Notes: generated from the sequence alone by a model not told the origin. A stretch of 64,000 bases of DNA from Burkholderiales bacterium 67-32 (GCA_001898625.1 MKUP01000033.1:630684-694683), one strand, 5' to 3'; counted from the first letter of the stretch, positions 51,653-61,011 are shown. Translations and numbers: made by a program.

Positions 51653-52444
51653 ATGATGCCCATCACCGAAGCCGATCTGCATGCCTACGTCGATGGCGAG
51701 CTGTCGCCCGCGCGGCGGGCCGACGTGGAGGCCCATCTTGCCGGCCATCCGGACGCCGCCCTGCGCGTGCGGGCATGGCAGGAGCAGAAGCACGCTGTGC
51801 AACGCCTGTTCGAGCCAGTGCTGGACGAACCTATCCCGCCCGCGCTGGAAGCCGCGGCGGTTCCCCCCGGCGCCCGGCAACGCGGGTCGGCGCGGCCCGC
51901 CCTGCGCATCGCCGCCGGCGTCATGCTGGCCCTGCTGGGCGGCATGGCCGGCTGGTGGGGACATGGCCGCTACCAGGCCTCGGCCATCGCCGACGCGCGG
52001 CCGTCCTTGCCCCAGCAGGCCGCGATCGCCCATGCGGTCTACAGCCCGGACGTGCGCCGGCCGGTCGAGATCGGCGCGGACCAGGAGACCCAGCTCGTCA
52101 CCTGGCTGTCGCGGCGGCTGGGCCAGGACGTGCGGGCGCCCAAGCTGGGCAGCCTGGGCTTTGAACTGGTCGGCGGACGCCTGCTGCCGGGCAGCGAAGG
52201 CCCCGTGGCTCAATTCATGTACCAGGACGCCGGCGGACAGCGCCTGACCCTGTATGTCAGCACCGAACGCGACGGCAATCCGGACACGGCCTTCCGCTTC
52301 GCGCGCGAAGGCGGCATCAACGTCTTCTACTGGATAGACGGGCCCTTCGGCTACGCCCTGTCGGCCGGGGTTTCCAAGGATGAACTGGCGCGGGTGGCCT
52401 CGGCCGTGTACGACCAGTTGGACAAGCGCCTGCCTCGCCACTAG
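51653..52444 (+). CDS. Membrane-bound anti-sigma factor
   Basis: A 263-residue protein. The N-terminal cytoplasmic part (DLHAYVDGELSPARRADVEAHLAGHPD) is the typical sigma-binding helix set, but lacks the His-Cys-Cys zinc motif. One membrane segment follows (AAGVMLALLGGMAGWWG, about 87-103), and a periplasmic domain of about 150 residues with SLGFELVGGRLLPGSEGPVAQFMYQD. It should bind the sigma factor encoded upstream and release it on an envelope signal. Confidence 0.88.
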   Translation: MMPITEADLHAYVDGELSPARRADVEAHLAGHPDAALRVRAWQEQKHAVQRLFEPVLDEPIPPALEAAAVPPGARQRGSARPALRIAAGVMLALLGGMAGWWGHGRYQASAIADARPSLPQQAAIAHAVYSPDVRRPVEIGADQETQLVTWLSRRLGQDVRAPKLGSLGFELVGGRLLPGSEGPVAQFMYQDAGGQRLTLYVSTERDGNPDTAFRFAREGGINVFYWIDGPFGYALSAGVSKDELARVASAVYDQLDKRLPRH

Positions 52445-52497
52445 CCGTTGCATGGTCCCATCGATCGCGGGTTAACCCTAGATAGTGAGCGCGTTTT

Positions 52498-52530
52498 AAC
52501 TGGTCTACTATCCGTACCAGCAGACCAGTT
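52498..52530. promoter_or_regulatory. Candidate operator of the sulfatase operon
   Basis: Perfect 9-base inverted arms AACTGGTCT (52498-52506) and AGACCAGTT (52522-52530) around 15 bases; the inner TGGT (52501-52504) and ACCA (52516-52519) form a further dyad. The arms resemble FadR/GntR half-sites (TGGTC/GACCA). It lies 32 bases before the first gene of the operon, which contains a GntR gene at 55136. Confidence 0.6.
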
Positions 52531-52562
52531 ACTCGACCCTACCCGCAAGGACCACCCCGCTC

Positions 52563-53555
52563 ATGAGCCCCCGTCTTCCCCGTATTCCGCGCCGCCGGTC
52601 GCTGGCCGCCCTGGCCGCCGGCCTGCTGTTGGGCGCGGCCGGCACCGCCGCCGCCCAGGACTATCCGCGCCAGCCCATCAAGCTGCTGGTGCCGTCGGTG
52701 CCCGGCAGCGCGCCCGACGCCTTCGCCCGGATCCTGGCGGAACCCCTGTCCAGTGGGCTGGGGCAGAAGGTCGTGGTCGAGAACAAGCCCGGCGCGGGCG
52801 GGCTCATCGCCATGGAGACGCTGGCCAAGGCAGAGCCGAACGGCTACACGCTGGCGATCGCCCACGACGGCAACATGGCGATCAACACCATCGTCTACAA
52901 GCAACTGCCCTACCGGCCCTTGCAGGATTTCACGCCGGTCTCGCTGCTGGGCTTCAACGAGTTCGTGCTGGCCGCCAATCCGTCGCTGAAGATCAAGACC
53001 TTCGCCGAATTCGTGGCCTACGCGCGCGGCAAGCAGGGCAAGGCCACGTACGGGTCGGCGGGCGTGGGTTCGCCCAACCACCTGTTCATGGAACAACTGA
53101 TGCAGGCCGCCGGCATTCCGCTCTCGCACGTGCCCTACAAGGGCGGTCCGGCCGCGATGCAGGATCTCCTGGGCGGCCAGATCGACGTGATGCTGGTCGG
53201 GCTCTCGCCCGCCCTGCCGCACATCCAGGGCGGCAAGCTGGTGGCCGTGGCGGTGCCGCAGGCCGCGCGCTCGAAGATGCTGCCCGGCACGCCCACGGTG
53301 GGCGAGTCCATCCCGGGCTTCTCGACGCGCACGTGGTTCGGCCTGTACGGTCCGGCCGGACTGCCGGCGGCCGTGGTCGAGCGCCTGAACCGGGAACTGC
53401 GCCGCGTGCTGGCCGATCCGGCGGTGAAGGACCGCATCGCCGCGCAAGGCATGGTGGCCGAGGCCGGTTCGCCCGCCACGCTGGCGGCCATGACGGAAGA
53501 AGACATCCGCCGCTACCGCCAGTTGGCCGACGCGATCAAATTAGAAGCCAATTGA
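52563..53555 (+). CDS. Bug/TctC-type periplasmic receptor, first gene of the sulfatase operon
   Basis: A 330-residue receptor with a long twin-Arg-like signal (RIPRRRSLAALAAGLLLGAAGTAAA), which could be exported by Tat or Sec. The N-terminal loop reads LLVPSVPGSAPDAFARIL, with Pro-Gly-Ser in place of Pro-Gly-Gly, the same change as in the receptor at 62504 (GSEAGSAPDVLARVL). VVENKPGAGGLIAME and SHVPYKGGPAAMQDL follow. The sulfatase gene starts 1 base after its stop, so a sulfated ligand is the leading inference. Confidence 0.93.
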   Translation: MSPRLPRIPRRRSLAALAAGLLLGAAGTAAAQDYPRQPIKLLVPSVPGSAPDAFARILAEPLSSGLGQKVVVENKPGAGGLIAMETLAKAEPNGYTLAIAHDGNMAINTIVYKQLPYRPLQDFTPVSLLGFNEFVLAANPSLKIKTFAEFVAYARGKQGKATYGSAGVGSPNHLFMEQLMQAAGIPLSHVPYKGGPAAMQDLLGGQIDVMLVGLSPALPHIQGGKLVAVAVPQAARSKMLPGTPTVGESIPGFSTRTWFGLYGPAGLPAAVVERLNRELRRVLADPAVKDRIAAQGMVAEAGSPATLAAMTEEDIRRYRQLADAIKLEAN

Positions 53556-53556
53556 G

Positions 53557-55125
53557 ATGTCCACCCGGCGCCCCAACTTCCTGATCTTCGTGACCGACCA
53601 GCAGCGCGCGGACCACCTCGGCTGCTATGGCAACACGCAGGTGCGCACCCCGCACATCGACGGCATCGCCGCGCGCGGCACGGTGTTCGAGCAGTGCTAC
53701 GTGGCCTCGCCGGCGTGCATGCCCAACCGCGCCGCGATCATGACCGGGCGCATGCCCGGCGCGGCCGGGGCGCGCATGAACGGCGTGCCGCTGCCGCTGG
53801 ACAGCCGCACTTTCGCCGACGCGCTGCGCGAGGCCGGCTGGCGCACGGCGCTGATCGGCAAGAGCCATCTGCAGAACATGACGGATGTCCAGCCGTCCTG
53901 GCGCAAGGGCGAGGGCGCCGACCGGCCGCAGGCACGGCGCGAGGACCGCGACAGCCCCGCCTACGAGCAGGAGTCGGTGGTGCGCTGGCGGGATCCGGAC
54001 CATGCGGTGCGCCTGCCGTACTACGGTTTCGACCACACCGAGCTGTGCCTGGAGCACGGCGACGAAGTCGGCGGCGCCTACGACCGCTGGCTGCTGGCCC
54101 GCTGCCCCGAGGCCGAGACGCTGCGCGGCCCGGACCACGCCCTGCCCGGCGGCCAGACGGCGGCGCCGCAGGCTTGGCGCACCGCGCTGCCCGAGGACCT
54201 GTATCCCAGCGCCTTCGTCCGGGACCGCGCGATCGACTGGCTGGAAGACCATGCCGCGCGGGGCGACCAGCCCTTCCTGCTGGCCTGCTCCTTCCCCGAC
54301 CCGCACCACCCTTTCACGCCGCCCGGCCGCTACTGGGACATGTACCGGCCCGAGGACATCGAACTGCCCGCGACCTGCGGACCGGCCACGCCGGCGGACA
54401 CGCCGCTCAAGCGCGCGCTGCACGAGGAACTCGCCGCCGGCCGGCGCTCCACGGCCGGCAGCCGGGTCATCGCCGTCACCCAGGACGAGGCCCGCGCGGC
54501 CATCGCGCTGAACTACGGCGCCATCACCTGCATCGACGACATGGTCGGCGCCATCCTCGCGAAGCTGGAAGCCCTGGAGCTGGCGCGCGACACCGTGGTG
54601 CTGTTCCTGAGCGACCACGGCGATTTCATGGGCGACCACGGCCTGCTGTTCAAGGGCCCGCTGCACTACCGGAGCGTGATCCGCATGCCGCTGATCTGGG
54701 CCGATCCCCAGGCCGGCGCAGGCGGCCGGCGCACCGACCTGGCCAGCGCGATCGACATCGGTCCGAGCATCCTGGCGCGCGCGGGCCTGGTCCCGCCGCA
54801 TGGCACGCAGGGGCGGGATCTCGCGCCCGCCGCCGCGCCCGCCGCGCCGCGCGCCTCGGTCCTGGTCGAGGAAGAAGGCCACCGCCCCATGCCCGGCAGC
54901 GGCCTGCCCAAGGTGCGCACGCTGGTCACCGGCCACTGGCGCCTGTCGGTCCATGCGTTCGAGGAATGGGGGGAACTCTACGATCTGCGCGACGATCCGG
55001 ACGAATCCGTGAACCGCTGGGACGATCCCGCCTGCGCCACGGTCCGGGCGGAACTGATGCTGGAACTGGTGCGCGCCATGGCGCGGCACGCGGACGAATG
55101 CCCGCTGCCGGCGCGGATGGCCTGA
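53557..55125 (+). CDS. Sulfatase/phosphonate monoester hydrolase-type alkaline phosphatase-superfamily enzyme
   Basis: A 522-residue enzyme. The formylglycine site is Cys54-Met-Pro-Asn-Arg58, with Asn where Ser, Thr or Ala is usual. Metal ligands are Asp14-Gln15 in FVTDQQRADH and the pair in LSDHGDFMGDHGLLFKG. Gln for Asn or Asp at position 15 and the length fit the phosphonate-monoester hydrolase/choline-sulfatase branch. There is no signal peptide, so the enzyme is cytoplasmic. It lies between the Bug gene (1 base) and the GntR gene (10 bases). Confidence 0.9.
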   Translation: MSTRRPNFLIFVTDQQRADHLGCYGNTQVRTPHIDGIAARGTVFEQCYVASPACMPNRAAIMTGRMPGAAGARMNGVPLPLDSRTFADALREAGWRTALIGKSHLQNMTDVQPSWRKGEGADRPQARREDRDSPAYEQESVVRWRDPDHAVRLPYYGFDHTELCLEHGDEVGGAYDRWLLARCPEAETLRGPDHALPGGQTAAPQAWRTALPEDLYPSAFVRDRAIDWLEDHAARGDQPFLLACSFPDPHHPFTPPGRYWDMYRPEDIELPATCGPATPADTPLKRALHEELAAGRRSTAGSRVIAVTQDEARAAIALNYGAITCIDDMVGAILAKLEALELARDTVVLFLSDHGDFMGDHGLLFKGPLHYRSVIRMPLIWADPQAGAGGRRTDLASAIDIGPSILARAGLVPPHGTQGRDLAPAAAPAAPRASVLVEEEGHRPMPGSGLPKVRTLVTGHWRLSVHAFEEWGELYDLRDDPDESVNRWDDPACATVRAELMLELVRAMARHADECPLPARMA

Positions 55126-55135
55126 GGAGACAGGT

Positions 55136-55903
55136 ATGCTTACCGAACCAGTGACCAAAGTAACAGGGATCACACGCATGCAGCTCATCTCCCGTATCCC
55201 CGGCGATACCCCGAACATCACGCGCCGGACCATCCGCGACCAGATCAGCGACAAGCTCGCCTACATGATCCACTCGGGCCTGCTGCGGCCAGGCGACGAA
55301 CTGCCGTCCGAGCGCGAACTGGCGACCACGCTGGGCGTCTCGCGCGAGACCGTCCGCGCCGCCATCGGCGTGCTCCAGGCATGGCGCATGCTGGAAGTCA
55401 GCCAGGGCGCGCGCACCCGCGTGCTGGGACCGGGCGCGGTGGCGGTGCAGGACTCGGTCAGCACGCTGCGCGACCTGGGTGACCGGTCGCTGGAGGAGGT
55501 AGCCGAGGCGCGCGCCGCCGTGGAGATCCAGGTGATCCGCCTGGCCACCCGCCGCATCACGCCCGCGCAGTTGAACCGGCTGGACCGCCTGGTGGCGGAC
55601 CAGGAAACCATGATGGACGATCCCGTCCGCTTCCAGATCTCGGACCAGGAATTCCACCAGGTGCTGTACCGCGCCTGCGGCAACGGCCTGCTGGCCGACG
55701 TGGTGTTCGACTTCTACGGCTATGCGCTGGAACACCGGCGCCGCGCCTTGCAGCGGTCGGGCGCGATCGCGCACAGCGTGACCGACCACCGGGCCATCGT
55801 CGCCGCGCTCAAGAGCGGCGACCCGGAAACCGCGGTGGCCGCCATGCAGCGGCACCTGGACCAGGTCCATCGCACCACGCTACAGGAACTCGATCACTCA
55901 TGA
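55136..55903 (+). CDS. GntR-family (FadR subgroup) regulator
   Basis: A 255-residue regulator from ATG 55136; an ATG at 55178 (MQLISRIPGD) is an alternative. The helix-turn-helix covers about residues 28-95 (LPSERELATTLGVSRETVRAAIGVLQAWRMLEV), and the FCD domain with its metal-binding residues runs to the end (SDQEFHQVLYRACGN, VTDHRAIVAALKSGD). It is embedded in the operon and overlaps the next gene by 4 bases. The likely operator is the dyad at 52498-52530. Confidence 0.92.
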   Translation: MLTEPVTKVTGITRMQLISRIPGDTPNITRRTIRDQISDKLAYMIHSGLLRPGDELPSERELATTLGVSRETVRAAIGVLQAWRMLEVSQGARTRVLGPGAVAVQDSVSTLRDLGDRSLEEVAEARAAVEIQVIRLATRRITPAQLNRLDRLVADQETMMDDPVRFQISDQEFHQVLYRACGNGLLADVVFDFYGYALEHRRRALQRSGAIAHSVTDHRAIVAALKSGDPETAVAAMQRHLDQVHRTTLQELDHS

Positions 55904-56820
55904 GCACCCCCACTTCCCTGGACCCGCGGGCCGAGAGCCTGTTCGGACCGGACAGCCGGCTCGAACGCCTGTACACCGGCGCCACCTGGAGCGAAGGCCC
56001 CGTGTGGCTGGCCGCGCAGCGCATGGTGCTGTGGAGCGACATCCCCAACAACCGCATCCTGGCCTGGGACGAACGCGAAGGCGGGCGCGTCTGGCGCGAC
56101 CGGGTCGAGTTCACCAACGGCCACACCGCCTCGGCGGACGGCTCGCTGCTGCACTGCTCGCACGGCATGCGCGCCATCCTGCGCACGCGCTTCGACAGCG
56201 CCGGCCGCCCCGGCGCGCCCGAGGTGCTGGTCGACCGCTACCAGGGCCGCCGCCTGAATTCGCCCAACGATCTGGTCGAGAAGCGCGACGGCAGCATCTG
56301 GTTCACCGATCCGCCCTACGGCATCCTGTCCGACCGCGAAGGCCATCAGGCGCCGTCCGAGCTGCGCGCCCACTACGTGTTCCGCTACGACCCGGCCACC
56401 GGCGCGCTGGACATCGCCAGCGACTTTCCCGAGGAACCCAACGGCCTGGCGTTCTCGCCCGACGAAAGCGTGCTGTACGTGACCGACACCTCGGCCGCGC
56501 TGCGCCAGGACGGTAGCGGCCACCACCACATCCTGGCCTTCGACGTGATCGGCGGACGCACGCTGGCCCGCCCCCGCGTGTTCGCCGTGGTCGAACCCGG
56601 GCTGGCCGACGGCATACGGGTGGACGAACGCGGCTGGGTCTACACCAGCAGCGAGGACAGCGTCCAGGTCTACCACCCCGACGGCACCCGCCTGGCCCGC
56701 ATCCCCGTCCCCGAGAAGGTCGGCAACCTGACTTTCGGCGGCGCCGCGCGCGACGAACTCTACATCTGCGCGTCGACGTCGCTGTACCGCATCCGCCTGA
56801 ACACGCACGGCCATTCCTGA
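55900..56820 (+). CDS. SMP-30/gluconolactonase-family lactonase
   Basis: A 306-residue six-bladed propeller lactonase. Divalent-metal residues are seen as Glu in TWSEGPVW, Asn in LNSPNDLV and Asp in VLYVTDTSAA. These enzymes hydrolyse aldonolactones to aldonic acids in the cytoplasm. Start overlaps the GntR stop (ATGA). In this operon it would provide the sugar acid consumed by the rhamnonate-dehydratase-like enzyme at 58837. Confidence 0.9.
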   Translation: MSTPTSLDPRAESLFGPDSRLERLYTGATWSEGPVWLAAQRMVLWSDIPNNRILAWDEREGGRVWRDRVEFTNGHTASADGSLLHCSHGMRAILRTRFDSAGRPGAPEVLVDRYQGRRLNSPNDLVEKRDGSIWFTDPPYGILSDREGHQAPSELRAHYVFRYDPATGALDIASDFPEEPNGLAFSPDESVLYVTDTSAALRQDGSGHHHILAFDVIGGRTLARPRVFAVVEPGLADGIRVDERGWVYTSSEDSVQVYHPDGTRLARIPVPEKVGNLTFGGAARDELYICASTSLYRIRLNTHGHS

Positions 56821-56829
56821 GAGCCCGCC

Positions 56830-57756
56830 ATGAGCCAAGACACCCTCCTGCTGGTAGAAAAATGTTCGCACTGCATCAGCTGGTACGACCCCGAATCGGG
56901 CGAGCGGCTGCGCAGCCTGCCCCTGCCTGATTTCCCGCACGAATTCGTGATCGACGCGGCGCAGCGCTACGTCTACGTGGGGCACTACGGCGTCGAGACC
57001 TCCGGCCACGTCGGCCCGGGGGGATCCGCGATCCTGCAGATCGATATTCGTTCGGCCCAACTGGTAAGGTCTATAGACCTGTTCCCGTTCAACCGCATCC
57101 ACGGCATGCAGATGGACCAGCACGACCGGCTCTACGCGCTGAGCGAGGAAAAGGCCATGCTGCTGGTGCTGGACCAGCCCGATACCGACACCGCGCCCAA
57201 GCGCGCCATGCCGTCGGGCGGCGTGAAAAGCCACCTGTTCGTGCTGACGCGCGACGGCCAGACCGCCTTCAGCATGAACCTGCTCAGCCACACGGTGACG
57301 AAGCTGCGCCCCTGGGAACCGCTGTCCCAGCCCGTGGCCTGCCATCCGGGCCTCAAGCCCGAGGGCTGCTGCCTGAGCGAGGACGAGCGCACCCTGTTCG
57401 TCAGCAACCGCTGGAGCAACACGCTGTCGGCGATCGACACCGAGACCATGGAAGTGCGCCTGACGGTGCCTTCGCGCGAGGACGCGACCCGCATCTACCG
57501 CGCCGGCAACCGTCTCCTGGTGACCAACTACGGCGACCGCAGCGTCTCGGTGGTCGACCCCGCCACCTTGCAGGAAACCGGCTACGTGAAGATGGACGCA
57601 CGCGCCATCGCGCTGTCGCTCGATCCCACCCGGCCGCTGGCCTACATCTCGCAGGACGACGACCGCGTCGGCGTGCTGGACCTGCAATCGCTGCGCTTCA
57701 CGCGCTTCATCGCCACGCAGCGCGAACCCGACGTCTCCCGGATCGTCCGGATCTGA
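56830..57756 (+). CDS. Cytoplasmic YncE-like beta-propeller protein
   Basis: A 308-residue protein made of repeated blades, for example DERTLFVSNRWSNTLSAIDTETMEVRLTVPS and GNRLLVTNYGDRSVSVVDPATLQETGYV. It resembles the YncE/lactonase propeller group but has no signal peptide and no clear metal site. The gene starts 10 bases after the SMP-30 gene. It could be a second lactonase (6-phosphogluconolactonase-like) or a binding protein; no catalytic residue is evident. Confidence 0.8.
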   Translation: MSQDTLLLVEKCSHCISWYDPESGERLRSLPLPDFPHEFVIDAAQRYVYVGHYGVETSGHVGPGGSAILQIDIRSAQLVRSIDLFPFNRIHGMQMDQHDRLYALSEEKAMLLVLDQPDTDTAPKRAMPSGGVKSHLFVLTRDGQTAFSMNLLSHTVTKLRPWEPLSQPVACHPGLKPEGCCLSEDERTLFVSNRWSNTLSAIDTETMEVRLTVPSREDATRIYRAGNRLLVTNYGDRSVSVVDPATLQETGYVKMDARAIALSLDPTRPLAYISQDDDRVGVLDLQSLRFTRFIATQREPDVSRIVRI

Positions 57757-57788
57757 GCCCCTTTCACCTTCTTGATGGCTGACACTCC

Positions 57789-58817
57789 ATGACTACCCCT
57801 CTTCGTCCCGTCGTCGCGCTCACCCTGGGCGATCCGGCGGGCATCGGTCCCGAACTCGTCGCGCGGCTGCTGTCGCGGCCGGACGTTCCGCGCCAGGCCA
57901 ACATCGTGCTGGTCGGCGACCCCTGGCTCTGGGAACAGGGCCAGCGCGTGGCCGGCGTGCGGGTCGCGACCCGTCCGGTCGAGGACTTCGCCGAAGTCCG
58001 CGCGCGTCCGGACGCCGACGTACCCGCCTTCCTGCCGATGAACACCGTGGACCCGGTGGACGTGATCGTCGGCACGGCGCGGGCGGCGGGCGGCAAGTCG
58101 GTGCTGCAAGTGCTGGACCGCTGCATGACCGCGGCCATGGACGGCGAGATCGACGCCATCTGCTTCGCGCCGCTGAACAAGCACGCGATGAAGCTGGGCG
58201 GCCTGCGCCACGAGGACGAGCTGCATCACTTCGCCGAGTACCTGGGCGTGACGACTTATTTCTGCGAATTCAACACCATGGATGCGCTGTGGACCTCGCG
58301 CATCTCGTCGCACATCCCCATCAAGGACGTGCCGCGCTACATCGACAAGGACCGCATCAAGGACGCCACGCGCCTGATCCACCGCTCGCTGCTGGCCAAC
58401 GGCATCGAGGCCCCGCGCGTCGCGGTGGCCGCGCTCAACCCACACGGCGGGGACGGCGGCACCTGCGGACGCGAGGAAGTCGAGATCATCGCGCCCGCCG
58501 TGCGCGAACTGGTGGCCGAGGGCCTGCCCATCGAAGGCCCGTACCCGGCCGACACCATCTTCCTGAAGGCCCGCGACGGCCAGGTCGATGCCGTCGTCAC
58601 CATGTATCACGACCAGGGCCAGATCGCCATCAAGCTGCTGGGATTCTCGAAGGGCGTGACGGTCCAGGGCGGCCTGCCCATTCCCATCACCACGCCCGCC
58701 CACGGCACGGCCTACGACATCGCCGGCCAGGGCCGGGCCGATGACAACGCCATCGCCAACGCCTACGCCATTGCCTGCCGCATGGGCCTCGCCCAGCGCC
58801 AGGCCGCCACCCGATAA
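57789..58817 (+). CDS. pdxA: PdxA-family dehydrogenase (PdxA2-like catabolic paralogue)
   Basis: A 342-residue enzyme of the 4-hydroxythreonine-4-phosphate dehydrogenase family. Markers are [17 protein letters not shown] at the start, [17 protein letters not shown], and the metal-binding [22 protein letters not shown]. The last is the catabolic PdxA2 wording, known from D-threonate and D-erythronate use, where the substrate is a 4-phospho sugar acid. No kinase of the DUF1537 type, which normally makes that phosphate, is in the operon. Vitamin B6 synthesis is therefore not its likely role here. Confidence 0.88.
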   Translation: MTTPLRPVVALTLGDPAGIGPELVARLLSRPDVPRQANIVLVGDPWLWEQGQRVAGVRVATRPVEDFAEVRARPDADVPAFLPMNTVDPVDVIVGTARAAGGKSVLQVLDRCMTAAMDGEIDAICFAPLNKHAMKLGGLRHEDELHHFAEYLGVTTYFCEFNTMDALWTSRISSHIPIKDVPRYIDKDRIKDATRLIHRSLLANGIEAPRVAVAALNPHGGDGGTCGREEVEIIAPAVRELVAEGLPIEGPYPADTIFLKARDGQVDAVVTMYHDQGQIAIKLLGFSKGVTVQGGLPIPITTPAHGTAYDIAGQGRADDNAIANAYAIACRMGLAQRQAATR

Positions 58818-58836
58818 CTTCTTTTTGCGAACCATC

Positions 58837-60009
58837 ATGAAAATCAAATCCGTCCGCGCCCGCGTCTTCGAATGGAAGGGCAAGACCGTTCCGCCCCAGG
58901 CCAACTTCTGCTCCAACGCCATGGACGCCCTGTACGACCGCGGCGACTCCATGCAGACCTTCCGCTTCCACGGCTGGACCGTGGTCGAGATCGAGACCGA
59001 CGACGGCATCGTCGGCCTGGGCAACGTCGCGCTGGCGCCCCACATCGCCAAGGCCATCATCGATCAGTACCTGGCCCCGCTGGTGATCGGCCAGGACCCC
59101 TGGGACTATGAATACCTGTGGCAGCGCATGTACCGCTCCACGCTGGCCTGGGGCCGCAAGGGCGTGGCCATGGCGGCCATCTCGGCGGTGGACCTGGCGA
59201 TCTGGGACATCCTGGGCAAGTCGGTGAACAAGCCGGTGTTCAAGCTGCTGGGCGGCCGCACCAAGGAGCGCATCCCCTGCTACTACTCCAAGCTGTACCG
59301 GGGCGACCTGAAGGCCATGCAGGAAGAGGCGCAGACTTTCCTGGACCAGGGCTTCACCGCGTTCAAGATGCGCTTCGGCTACGGCCCCAACCACGGCACG
59401 CGCGGCGTGGCCGAGAACCTGAAGTCGGTGCAGGCCGTGCGCGAGGTCATCGGCTACGAGTCCGACCTGATGCTGGAGTGCTACATGGGCTGGGACCTGG
59501 ACTACGCGCGCCGCATGCTGCCCAAGCTGGAGAAGTTCGAACCGCGCTGGCTGGAGGAACCCGTCATCGCCGACGACGTGGACGGCTATGCCGAACTGTC
59601 GCGCCTGAGCGCCATTCCCATCTCGGGCGGCGAACACGAGTTCACGCTGCACGGTTTCCGCCAGTTGCTGGACAAGAAGGCGGTATCGGTCGTGCAGTAC
59701 GACACCAACCGCGTCGGCGGCATCACCGCGGCCCACAAGATCAACGCGCTGTGCGAGGCACATTCGATTCCCGTGATCCCGCACGCCGGCCAGATGCACA
59801 ACTATCACCTGACCATGAGCACGCTGGCCTCGCCCATGAGCGAGTACTTCCCGAAGTTCGACGTGGAAGTGGGCAACGAGCTCTTCTACTACATCTTCAA
59901 GGGCGAGCCCGTCGCCAAGGACGGCTTCCTGCAGCTGGACGACACGCTGCCGGGCCTGGGCCTGACCCTGAACACCGAGTATCTCGATCAATTCCAGATC
60001 AGCGAGTGA
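58837..60009 (+). CDS. Enolase-superfamily sugar-acid dehydratase (L-rhamnonate dehydratase-like)
   Basis: A 390-residue enzyme from ATG 58837. Metal ligands by alignment with RhmD spacing are Glu214 (LMLECYMGW), Glu240 (WLEEP) and Glu266 (SGGEH), and the catalytic His is His316 in [11 protein letters not shown]. The first ligand is Glu where RhmD has Asp. It should remove water from an aldonic acid to give the 2-keto-3-deoxy acid. It lies between the PdxA-like gene and the FAH-fold enzyme, with 19- and 5-base gaps. Confidence 0.9.
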   Translation: MKIKSVRARVFEWKGKTVPPQANFCSNAMDALYDRGDSMQTFRFHGWTVVEIETDDGIVGLGNVALAPHIAKAIIDQYLAPLVIGQDPWDYEYLWQRMYRSTLAWGRKGVAMAAISAVDLAIWDILGKSVNKPVFKLLGGRTKERIPCYYSKLYRGDLKAMQEEAQTFLDQGFTAFKMRFGYGPNHGTRGVAENLKSVQAVREVIGYESDLMLECYMGWDLDYARRMLPKLEKFEPRWLEEPVIADDVDGYAELSRLSAIPISGGEHEFTLHGFRQLLDKKAVSVVQYDTNRVGGITAAHKINALCEAHSIPVIPHAGQMHNYHLTMSTLASPMSEYFPKFDVEVGNELFYYIFKGEPVAKDGFLQLDDTLPGLGLTLNTEYLDQFQISE

Positions 60010-60014
60010 ACATC

Positions 60015-61004
60015 ATGCGCGTCATCCAATTCATCGAGGACGGCCAGCTTTGCGTGGGCGTCGTGGCCGGCGACGACGAGATCGAAGTCAGCTCCGCCCG
60101 CGAGGGCGTCTACGGCCTGGCCTTGCAGGCGGCCCGCGAAGGCGTGCCGCTGGAAGCGCTGATCCGGAGCCTGGCCTCGGACCGCCGCGTCCGCTATCAG
60201 GCGCTGGTGGACGAGCGGCGCCTGCTGCCGCCGGTCACCCATCCCGACGCCGCGCGCATGCTGATCTCGGGCACCGGCCTGACCCACCTGGGCAGCGCCG
60301 CGTCGCGCGATGCCATGCACGCCAAGCTGCAGGAAAACACCAACCTGACCGACTCCATGAAGATGTTCAAGCTGGGCGTCGAGGGCGGCAAACCGGCGGC
60401 GGGCCAGGCGGGCGCGCAGCCCGAGTGGTTCTACAAGGGCGACGGCAGCCTGCTGGTGGCGCCGGAGTGCGACTTCCCCGTGCCCGGCTTCGCGCTGGAC
60501 GCGGGCGAGGAACCCGAGCTGGTGGGTGTCTACCTGGTGGACGATCAGGGCGCGCCGCGCCGCATCGGCTTCGCCGTGGGCAACGAATTCTCCGACCACC
60601 TGACCGAGCGCTTCAACTACCTGTGGCTGGCGCATTCCAAGCTGCGGCCCTGCGCCTTCGGGCCGGAACTGCTGCTGGGCGAGCTGCCCGCCGACCTGCG
60701 GGGCGCCAGCCGCATCGTGCGCGAGGGCGAGGTCCTTTGGGAGAAGCCCTTCGTCACCGGCGAGGCCAACATGAGCCACACCCTGGCCAACCTGGAACAC
60801 CACCACTTCAAGTATGCGCAGTTCCGCCGCCCCGGCGACCTGCACGTGCACTACTTCGGCACGGCCACGCTGAGCTTCTCCGACCAGATCCGCACCGTGG
60901 ACGGCGACCGCTTCGAGATCTCGCTGAACGGCTTCGGCCGCCCCCTGCGCAACGCGGTCCGCTTCGAACCCGCCCAGGCCGTGGTCGGCGTCACCTCCCT
61001 GTAG
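60015..61004 (+). CDS. FAH-fold (AraD1-type) enzyme
   Basis: A 329-residue protein of the fumarylacetoacetate hydrolase fold, ATG 60015. Characteristic parts are MLISGTGLTHLGSAASRDAMH, YKGDGSLLVAPECDFPVPGFALDAGEEPEL with the acidic metal ligands, FAVGNEFSDHLTERFNYLWLAHSKLRPCAFGPEL, and HVHYFGTATLSF. AraD1-type members act in non-phosphorylative pentose and hexose pathways as dehydratases or hydrolases of 2-keto-3-deoxy acids. That fits its place between the sugar-acid dehydratase and the semialdehyde dehydrogenase. Confidence 0.87.
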   Translation: MRVIQFIEDGQLCVGVVAGDDEIEVSSAREGVYGLALQAAREGVPLEALIRSLASDRRVRYQALVDERRLLPPVTHPDAARMLISGTGLTHLGSAASRDAMHAKLQENTNLTDSMKMFKLGVEGGKPAAGQAGAQPEWFYKGDGSLLVAPECDFPVPGFALDAGEEPELVGVYLVDDQGAPRRIGFAVGNEFSDHLTERFNYLWLAHSKLRPCAFGPELLLGELPADLRGASRIVREGEVLWEKPFVTGEANMSHTLANLEHHHFKYAQFRRPGDLHVHYFGTATLSFSDQIRTVDGDRFEISLNGFGRPLRNAVRFEPAQAVVGVTSL

Positions 61005-61011
61005 AACCGAC

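Noticed and set aside
57789-58817. PdxA as a vitamin B6 biosynthesis enzyme
   Set aside because: The sequence wording ([22 protein letters not shown]) and the sugar-acid operon point to the catabolic paralogue.
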